DNA from: an uncultured Lachnospiraceae bacterium
GTDB taxonomy: Bacteria > Bacillota > Clostridia > Lachnospirales > Lachnospiraceae
Direction: 5' to 3'
DNA length: 20,833 bases
NCBI GenBank assembly: GCA_910585625.1
Contig: CAJUFQ010000038.1
Location: forward strand, 1-20,833
Shown: one piece after another, positions 15,624-20,833 of the stretch
Position numbering within the stretch: the stretch's first letter is position 1
How the letters are laid out: each line of letters begins with the position of its first letter
Made by a program: the position numbers and the translations under genes
Notes under the pieces: model-generated
The model's input: only the letters and a program-made list of their open reading frames with translations
Database searches by the model: none
What the model was told of the DNA's origin: nothing

Positions 15624-16643
15624 TTATCTGCTTTTTACCTGCATCTGTTCCCGATGCCATTCCTTAACAAGTGTTTCTATCAGTTCAATCTTCTGCTTGT
15701 CCGTATAATCCTTTGGGAAATATGGATTCAATCTGTCAGAGCGAATCCTTATCTGTTCCCTCTGGTTTGGTTTTTCTTCTTCCAGCACCAGATAGATTGC
15801 ATCCATGTCCAACTTCCCAGACTGGCTCATGCGTTTCAGCCTGTTTGCCTGTGACAGGGATGGCGTACACTGTTCTATATCCATCACGGCATGGAGCTCA
15901 TACTGCTGCTCCTCATTCAGATAGGATAATTCCACTGCAACAGTGAATGCTATTTTACCCTCGTCAACCCAGTCTAATATCTTAGGAATGAGGTATGTCA
16001 GGCGAATGTACCTGTTAACCTGCCGCTGGCTTTCTCCCACCTGCTTTGCCAGTTCCCTATTAGAATCTACTTTTCCCGTTTCATTTGTATTTCGCAATCC
16101 CCATTCACCGCTTTCAGATATAAAAGTTTCCAGTCCTGCAAGCTCCACGGTTGGATTCTCTGACTTTTTGCCAACTTGGCAGGAAGTTAAATCCGTCCTT
16201 TTCCCCTGCTGTTTCATTGCCTCTAATTTCATCCGGTAGGCAAACGCCTTTTCACTGGGCTTGATATGCTCCCTCTGCAGGTTGCTGTCAACCATTGCGA
16301 TTACCGCCTGGTTATCATCCAATTCCACAACCATAACAGGAACTTTATCCACCCCTGCCCATTTACTGGCTGCCTTTCTTCGGTGTCCCGCTATCAGCTC
16401 ATATCCCTGCCCTGCTGGATTCGGCCTTGCAAGCAGCGGCACCAGAACACCCTCTTTTTCAATACTCTGCATCAGTTCAAATAATTCCGTATTCATTTCC
16501 ACTTTAAACGGATGATTTTTGAAGTCTGCCAACTGATTTAAGGACAAATATTGGATTTTTCCATCAAATGTATTCTGCTTACTTCCAACACCCTCTTCTT
16601 GAACGATTGAAGAATTATCCTGCTTTTTCCCTGCCATATCCAT
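15624..16643 (-). CDS. parB: ParB/RepB/Spo0J-family DNA-binding protein
   Basis: The 339-residue protein has the ParB N-terminal nuclease-like/CTPase domain (IQYLSLNQLADFKNHPF, then GHRR at residues ~86-89, and SNLQREHIKPSEKAFAYRMKLEAM) and a helix-turn-helix region (SNRELAKQVGESQRQVNRYIRLTYLI). ParB proteins load at parS-type sites. No ParA is in this window; the next genes are ParM-like and ParR-like. Several starts are possible (GTG 16649, ATG 16643, ATG 16637); AGAGG 5 nt before 16643 favours that one. It is the first ICE-side gene next to the chromosome and lies only about 40 nt after a strong terminator. Confidence 0.9.
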   Translation of the reverse strand: MDMAGKKQDNSSIVQEEGVGSKQNTFDGKIQYLSLNQLADFKNHPFKVEMNTELFELMQSIEKEGVLVPLLARPNPAGQGYELIAGHRRKAASKWAGVDKVPVMVVELDDNQAVIAMVDSNLQREHIKPSEKAFAYRMKLEAMKQQGKRTDLTSCQVGKKSENPTVELAGLETFISESGEWGLRNTNETGKVDSNRELAKQVGESQRQVNRYIRLTYLIPKILDWVDEGKIAFTVAVELSYLNEEQQYELHAVMDIEQCTPSLSQANRLKRMSQSGKLDMDAIYLVLEEEKPNQREQIRIRSDRLNPYFPKDYTDKQKIELIETLVKEWHREQMQVKSR

Positions 16644-16912
16644 CACCACCTCTCATTTCCAATAAACTAATATAGAAACTAAAAAAGACCGCCCATCCTC
16701 AAAGCCTTGAAAATGAACGGTCTCCCATACTTTTTTCTCTATTTGAATAATACAGTTTTTGATGAATTATGAACTTTACTTCGATGTGTTCCGTGATACC
16801 ATATCAAGAACCACGGAGACGTTTACACCATCGGAAATCGCTTTTTTATACGTTTTCCGGTCACTTTTTGAAAAGCTGAAAAACCTCTCAAAGTGCCTAA
16901 AATCAAGGATTT
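16644..16912. other. Junction region between ICE and rlmD, structured, mostly non-coding
   Basis: The gap between parB and rlmD holds a strong terminator (16681-16723), a large inverted repeat (16782-16833), a small hairpin AAAATC/GATTTT (16899-16913) and a possible minus-strand promoter (TTTTCA 16874-16869, 18-bp spacer, TATAAA 16850-16845). A 46-residue open frame touches the rlmD stop. Gene content switches here from mobile to housekeeping, so the attachment site probably lies in or beside it; its core cannot be defined without the other end. Confidence 0.5.
16681..16723 (-). terminator. Strong intrinsic terminator or attenuator before parB
   Basis: On the minus strand AGACCG (16723-16718) pairs with CGGTCT (16691-16686). 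With G-U pairs the stem extends inward to about 17 bp around loop GGCT, and the run TTTTTT follows. It ends about 38 nt before the parB start, leaving almost no room for a promoter between them. It either stops chromosomal transcripts or acts as an attenuator for parB. Confidence 0.82.
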
Positions 16913-16916
16913 TCAC
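16776..16916 (-). CDS. Possible 46-residue ORF coupled to the rlmD stop
   Basis: GTG at 16916-16914 overlaps the rlmD TGA (GTGA) with GGAAGG 4 nt upstream. The frame runs 46 codons to TAA at 16776. The product is basic (KILDFRHFERFFSFSKSD, then RKTYKKAISDGVNVSVVLDM) and matches no family I know. It could be a genuine coupled small protein, the start of a gene cut off by the insertion, or chance. The large inverted repeat 16782-16833 lies inside its end. Confidence 0.33.
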   Translation of the reverse strand: MKILDFRHFERFFSFSKSDRKTYKKAISDGVNVSVVLDMVSRNTSK

Positions 16917-18337
16917 GAATCCTTCCGATGTAGTAGACATACGCTCTCCACATGAACACTCTGCGGAAACATATCCACCGGCTGCACTTCCTTCAGCTCA
17001 TACCCGCCTTCGTACAAATACTTCAAATCCCTGGCAAGCGTGGCCGAATCACAGCTTACATAGACTACACGTTTCGGTTTCATTCTCAGAATCGTATCCA
17101 AACATTTTTGATTGCAGCCTTTTCTGGGAGGATCTACCACGATGACATCTGTGTGCATCAGCTCTTCTCCTGCCTCTACGCTGTTTTTTTGTCCTTCCTC
17201 ATAAAACTGTGGCAAGACTTCCTCTGCTTTCCCCACCAAAAACGTAATATTGTCCGTTCCGTTCTGTTCTGCATTCCTCTCTGCATCCGCAATGGCTGCC
17301 TCCACGACTTCCACACCGTAAACATGCTTCGCCTTCTGCGCCAAGAACAGGGAAATCGTCCCAATCCCACAATAAAGATCCCAAACGGTCTCCCTGCCAG
17401 TCAGCCTGGCATAAGCCAAAGCCGTTTCATAAAGCCTTTCTGTCTGGACAGGATTTACCTGGTAAAATGAAAGCGGGGAAATCTGATATTGGATGCCGCC
17501 GATGACATCCGTAATATACTCCTGTCCCCACAGACAGATGATTTCTTTCCCTAGTATTACATTCGTGTTTCGCCTGTTGACATTCAGGGTAATGCTCGTC
17601 ATGCCTACAAGCATCCGTAAGCGCTCGACCAACTTTTCAGCATGTGGAAGCTTCCTTCCATTTATTACCAGACACACCATAATCTCCTTTGTAGTAAAGC
17701 CATACCTCACCAATACATGGCGCACCAGTCCCTTCCCGGTTGCCTCATCATACGCCCGGATATGGCACTCCTCCATAAACGAGATGACAATATCCAATAT
17801 CTTCTCATTGACATCCACGCCCAGATAACATTTGCGGTTGGGAATAATCTGATGGCTCCTAGCCGCATAAAACCCTGTGACAATCCTGCCTTCTTTGTCC
17901 GTCCCAATAGGGAACTGCGCCTTATTCCGATAGAAAAAAGGCTCCTCCATGCCGATAATCGGATGAAAAAGGATGCCTCTCTCTTTGCATTCTGCCTTAT
18001 CTGTGATAGGAAAGCCGCCAATCCGCTCCAGATTATCGCGTACTTTCTTCTCCTTAAATCTTAGCTGCTGTGCGTAATCCATTGCCTGAATCTGGCAGCC
18101 GCCACACTGGCGGTAGTATGCGCACCTAGGCTGGACACGGTACGGAGACGGCTCAATTACTCTCATGAGCCTCGCATATCCATACCGTTTTTTCATTTTC
18201 GTAATTTTAACCAAAACTTTATCGCCGACCACGGCGTCCTTTACAAAAAATGGCATGCCGTCTGACTTTCCGATTCCTTCGCCATCCACGCCCATATCTT
18301 CAATCAAAAGCTCAAGCTCCATATTCTTTTCAAACAT
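16913..18337 (-). CDS. rlmD: 23S rRNA (uracil-C5)-methyltransferase, RlmD/RumA family
   Basis: This 474-residue enzyme would transfer a methyl group from SAM to a uracil C5 of 23S rRNA (U1939; Gram-positive relatives may also modify U747). An N-terminal TRAM-like domain (residues ~5-60) is followed by the Fe-S cysteines CAYYRQCGGC (72, 78, 81) and Cys 170 in NRKC. Then come the SAM loop WDLYCGIGTISLFLAQ (~319-334) and the catalytic VVDPPRKGC with Cys 408, and VVYVSCDSATLARDL. ATG at 18337 lies 1 nt after the yhaM stop with GAGGAA 4 nt upstream; the longer frame to 18409 is ignored. The 3' end of rumA-type genes is a known insertion site for ICEs in Firmicutes. Confidence 0.93.
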   Translation of the reverse strand: MFEKNMELELLIEDMGVDGEGIGKSDGMPFFVKDAVVGDKVLVKITKMKKRYGYARLMRVIEPSPYRVQPRCAYYRQCGGCQIQAMDYAQQLRFKEKKVRDNLERIGGFPITDKAECKERGILFHPIIGMEEPFFYRNKAQFPIGTDKEGRIVTGFYAARSHQIIPNRKCYLGVDVNEKILDIVISFMEECHIRAYDEATGKGLVRHVLVRYGFTTKEIMVCLVINGRKLPHAEKLVERLRMLVGMTSITLNVNRRNTNVILGKEIICLWGQEYITDVIGGIQYQISPLSFYQVNPVQTERLYETALAYARLTGRETVWDLYCGIGTISLFLAQKAKHVYGVEVVEAAIADAERNAEQNGTDNITFLVGKAEEVLPQFYEEGQKNSVEAGEELMHTDVIVVDPPRKGCNQKCLDTILRMKPKRVVYVSCDSATLARDLKYLYEGGYELKEVQPVDMFPQSVHVESVCLLHRKDS

Positions 18338-18338
18338 T

Positions 18339-19286
18339 TCATTCCTCACTTGTCCTGCGGATATTAGATTCAAAAAGCCGGTTATACCCAAGCCATCCTG
18401 CGCTGTCATTTGCCGCTGCCAAGGCTTCTTTCATAGTCTGCAGCTTCGCGTCCGTATTGTCTGCAAAACTAAGCGCAACAGCCTCTGCCAGCGCAGGCTT
18501 TTTCGGGGAACCGAATTCCAGCTCTCCATGATGTGCCAAGATACAGTGCCTCAGTTCATTTGCGAGTTTTACCGGAAAATCCGGGATTGTGCAGATTCTC
18601 TCACTCACCATTTCCGCACCAATTACAATATGCCCCAAAAGCTGGCCTTCATCGGTATAGTCGTTTTCAGGAAATATAGAAAGCTCCTTAAGTTTTCCGA
18701 TATCATGAAAAATAGCCGAGGTCAGCAGAAGGTCTCTGTGAAGGAACGGGTATGCCTTTGTATAATAATCACATAGTTTTACAACGCTGAGCGTATGCTC
18801 AAGAAGTCCTCCCACAAATCCATGGTGTACGCTTTTAGCCGCGCTGTGAAACTTAAAGCGACGTTCAAAGTCTTTATCGTCCAAAAAGAATCCACCACAC
18901 AGTTTTCTCAGATAAGGATTTTTCATGTCCCGTATAAAACCGATAAGCTCCTGATACATAGCCTCTATATTTTTTTCACTGACTGGAAGGTAATCTGATG
19001 GTTCATATTCCCCTTCCTTCACTTTGCGTATGCGTTTGACATTTAACTGCAGGGCTCCCTGAAAACTAGTCACGTCCCCCATGACATCAATATAATCCAA
19101 CGCTTCAAATTCATCAATCCCCTGAGAGTTCGGATCCCATATTTTAGCGTTGAGGATTCCTGTCTTATCTTGCAGAATCAAAGACTCATAAGGCTTACCC
19201 GCTTTCGTAAGCGCCGCCTGTCTGCTCTTACATAAATAAATCTCTCCAATGCGCTCACCCTCTTGCAAGGTCTCAATATATTTCAT
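18339..19286 (-). CDS. yhaM: YhaM-like 3'-5' exoribonuclease, OB-fold plus HD domain
   Basis: The 315-residue protein has an N-terminal OB-fold-like nucleic-acid-binding part (residues ~10-90: AGKPYESLILQDKTGILNAKIWD, LDYIDVMGDVTSFQGALQL) and an HD phosphohydrolase domain. Metal ligands visible are HHGFVGGLLEHT (His 154/155 and 164), FHDIGK (His 194, Asp 195), GHIVIGAEMV and LAHHGELEFGSPKKP. This matches B. subtilis YhaM, which degrades RNA and DNA from the 3' end. ATG at 19286 has AGGAGC 8 nt upstream and follows the HtrA-like stop by 14 nt; it is followed 1 nt later by rlmD. It is a normal chromosomal gene in a compact operon. Confidence 0.9.
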   Translation of the reverse strand: MKYIETLQEGERIGEIYLCKSRQAALTKAGKPYESLILQDKTGILNAKIWDPNSQGIDEFEALDYIDVMGDVTSFQGALQLNVKRIRKVKEGEYEPSDYLPVSEKNIEAMYQELIGFIRDMKNPYLRKLCGGFFLDDKDFERRFKFHSAAKSVHHGFVGGLLEHTLSVVKLCDYYTKAYPFLHRDLLLTSAIFHDIGKLKELSIFPENDYTDEGQLLGHIVIGAEMVSERICTIPDFPVKLANELRHCILAHHGELEFGSPKKPALAEAVALSFADNTDAKLQTMKEALAAANDSAGWLGYNRLFESNIRRTSEE

Positions 19287-19300
19287 AATTTTGCTCCTTC

Positions 19301-20599
19301 TTATTGTAAAATTCCAACTGCCACAGTGCATGACAAATCCACATAGCCTTCACCATTCTGGCGTTTAAATGAAATCGTAATCTCATCTTGCGGCTGCTTT
19401 TCATATATCTTCTGATAATACTGGACAACATTGATAATCTCTTCACCGTTGATTGCCGTAATGACATCTGCTGCCTGCAAGCCGGCCGCCATCCCTGGAG
19501 AATCAAATTCTACGGATTTGATATATACACCCTGAGGAATCCCATATTCTTCTGCAATCGAACTTGTCACCGTACTAATCCTCAGCCCCACATAAGGAAT
19601 ATCTCTTCCCTTGGATAAGTCCTCAATCACCTGTTTCAGCTCAGAAACAGATAAGGCCGTGATGGTATTGCGGCTATTTTGGTTACTGTAATCCTGCAGC
19701 ACAAGCCCGACAACTTCTCCCTGCAGATTTATCAGCACACCGCTTCCGTTCTCACTTCCAATTATATCCGTCGTGAAAATCGTATAATTCGTATCTATCG
19801 TGGAAACTGTATTCTGTGAGGATATAATTGTTCCACATAAAATGGAATAGCTGGCTCCCAATGGGCTTCCGATAGCAATCACAGATGTTCCCTGGGTAAC
19901 GGCATATGAATTGCCTAATACTGCAACGCTGATTTCATTCATGGTCTCCTCTGCAATTTCTGCCAGGGGTACTGCAATTACGGCAATCCCCGTATTCCCA
20001 TCATATTTCTTAAGGACAGCAGACGCCTCTGTTTCATCAATAAACGTAATGTGAATTGATTTGGCGTCCACGATTATCTTTTTCTCCGTCAGGATTAAAA
20101 GTTCCTGGCCGTTATTGCCTATGATAATGCCGGCAGAACTGTTCTCATTTTCATAAGGCGTATCAAACCAGTCCGTCCCACTGATCACGCCGGTGACCGT
20201 CACCATAGATTTATTTGCTTTGCGCCCGATATCATACAGCTTATCCTGCAGCTCCTGATAATCTTCCGGCTCTAACTCCTCCCTGAGTATGACAGTCTGG
20301 TTCTCCGGCTCCTTAGGTGGTTCCGGCTCTTCTTCCTCTTCCTGTTTCGGCGCTGGCTCAATCTCCTGCGGAATGACATCTTTAGGAATCGTGATTGTGG
20401 ATTTCTCCTCTGGATATAGCCACTCTTCCAAATAAGGTTTCAAAATTACAAACACCAGACATGCGGCCGCCCCAAACATTACCGCACATAAAAGATTATA
20501 ACCTGCCTTAAGCAACAGCCGCCGTCTATTGATAGGTTTTTCTTTTATTTTTTCCTTGATAAAATCAAATTCCTGCTCAATCTGCTCCTGTTGTTTCAT
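19301..20599 (-). CDS. Membrane-anchored HtrA-like PDZ protein with degraded catalytic triad
   Basis: The 432-residue protein has an N-terminal cytoplasmic segment, one membrane span (residues ~33-54), an acidic Pro/Glu linker (~75-110), a trypsin-like HtrA domain (~125-320) and a C-terminal PDZ domain (~340-430: GLRISTV, GVYIKSVEFDSPGMAAGLQAADVI). Compared with active HtrA motifs, TNYHVI reads TEKKII (Lys 174 for His), TDLAVI reads TGIAVI (Gly 204 for Asp), and GNSGG reads ENGSG (Ser shifted by one, 286). It therefore looks like a pseudoprotease, perhaps a PDZ-based sensor or scaffold outside the membrane. ATG 20599 with AGGAGGGCGGTT upstream is chosen over GTG 20641 and ATG 20629. A near-consensus promoter lies at 20688-20660. 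Confidence 0.88.
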   Translation of the reverse strand: MKQQEQIEQEFDFIKEKIKEKPINRRRLLLKAGYNLLCAVMFGAAACLVFVILKPYLEEWLYPEEKSTITIPKDVIPQEIEPAPKQEEEEEPEPPKEPENQTVILREELEPEDYQELQDKLYDIGRKANKSMVTVTGVISGTDWFDTPYENENSSAGIIIGNNGQELLILTEKKIIVDAKSIHITFIDETEASAVLKKYDGNTGIAVIAVPLAEIAEETMNEISVAVLGNSYAVTQGTSVIAIGSPLGASYSILCGTIISSQNTVSTIDTNYTIFTTDIIGSENGSGVLINLQGEVVGLVLQDYSNQNSRNTITALSVSELKQVIEDLSKGRDIPYVGLRISTVTSSIAEEYGIPQGVYIKSVEFDSPGMAAGLQAADVITAINGEEIINVVQYYQKIYEKQPQDEITISFKRQNGEGYVDLSCTVAVGILQ

Positions 20600-20659
20600 A
20601 ACCGCCCTCCTGATGGATTTATCTTTCATGCGTTTATGCACAAATACCGTCCCTTTTCC

Positions 20660-20688
20660 ATTATACGTTTTTCCCCCTATTGTTGCAA
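20660..20688 (-). promoter_or_regulatory. Promoter of the htrA-like/yhaM/rlmD operon
   Basis: On the minus strand TTGCAA (20688-20683), a 17-bp spacer and TATAAT (20665-20660) form a near-consensus sigma-A promoter, about 60 nt upstream of the HtrA-like start. The three downstream genes are close-packed and probably share it. Confidence 0.78.
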
Positions 20689-20711
20689 GATTTTTATTTT
20701 TAGGTTATACT
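20683..20711 (+). promoter_or_regulatory. Divergent promoter sharing the same -35 box
   Basis: The hexamer TTGCAA (20683-20688) is palindromic. On the plus strand it is followed by a 17-bp spacer and TATACT (20706-20711). A transcript would start near 20718, right at the first hairpin repeat, and leave the window to the right. Confidence 0.6.
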
Positions 20712-20833
20712 TTGACCTAAGGAGGGGCCCACATAGTGGGAAGATTCCCTTAGGTCTTGTTCCTGGGCCTATGACGTTCTTTGACCTAAGGAGGGGCCCA
20801 CATAGTGGGAAGATTCCCTTAGGTCTTGTTCCT
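20711..20833 (+). repeat. Two tandem copies of a 54-bp hairpin repeat, period 69 bp
   Basis: An identical 54-bp unit lies at 20711-20764 and 20780-20833, with a 15-bp spacer. Each unit folds: outer arms GACCTAAGG and CCTTAGGTC, inner hairpin CCCAC-ATA-GTGGG. The second copy ends exactly at the window edge, so more copies may follow. It is placed to be transcribed from the plus-strand promoter. No open reading frame is evident. Confidence 0.88.

Noticed and set aside
16759..17145. Plus-strand open frame crossing the rlmD end
   Set aside because: It lies mostly antisense to rlmD, has no good ribosome site, and its remaining part overlaps the inverted repeat and junction DNA.
18338..18409. Longer RlmD form starting at 18409
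   Set aside because: The extension overlaps the yhaM end, has no family similarity, and the ATG at 18337 has a GAGGAA site and directly precedes the TRAM-like domain.
1..20833. tRNA, rRNA or insertion sequence
   Set aside because: No tRNA cloverleaf, rRNA segment or transposase gene with terminal inverted repeats was recognised on either strand.

Overview
The window looks like the right-hand part of an integrative and conjugative element (ICE) in a Gram-positive gut anaerobe, followed by host chromosome. The most likely host is a Lachnospiraceae or related Clostridia. Evidence for this is the strong AGGAGG ribosome sites, the PcfB/VirD4, MobC/MOBP relaxase and DUF5688 gene set, a sortase-anchored SpaA/CnaB protein, and YhaM and RlmD host genes. 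All convincing genes are on the minus strand, so transcription runs from high to low coordinates.

Layout from right to left. At 20833-20600 there are two copies of a 54-bp hairpin repeat and two divergent promoters that share one palindromic -35 box. At 20599-16913 lies a compact chromosomal operon: a membrane-anchored HtrA-like protein with a degraded catalytic triad, a YhaM-type HD exoribonuclease, and the 23S rRNA methyltransferase RlmD. At 16912-16644 is a structure-rich, largely non-coding stretch with a large inverted repeat and a strong intrinsic terminator; the ICE/chromosome junction is probably here, next to the 3' end of rlmD.

The ICE side starts with a partition block (ParB-like, ParM-like actin, ParR-like RHH protein; 16643-14215). 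Next is one large LPQTG surface protein of about 1500 residues, bracketed by two terminators (13994-9468). A replication/repair-like block follows: DUF5688 protein, a 43-residue protein, a short RadC-type JAB protein and a Toprim protein (9393-6784). The intergenic region 6791-6389 holds six regularly phased 19-bp iterons and four consecutive hairpins. It lies just upstream of the transfer-initiation genes (unknown protein, MobC, MOBP relaxase; 6388-4075). After another hairpin-rich gap (4074-3846) come a small unknown protein, a coiled-coil protein, PcfB and the start of the VirD4/PcfC coupling protein, which runs off the left edge.

How the parts fit together (inference): MobC and the relaxase would nick an oriT, probably in the hairpin cluster. 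PcfB and VirD4 would deliver the relaxosome to a type IV channel encoded to the left. The partition genes, Toprim protein and iterons suggest the excised circle can replicate and segregate like a plasmid. The surface protein would help cell contact or host adhesion. No integrase, Rep initiator, ParA or channel ATPase is visible in this window.
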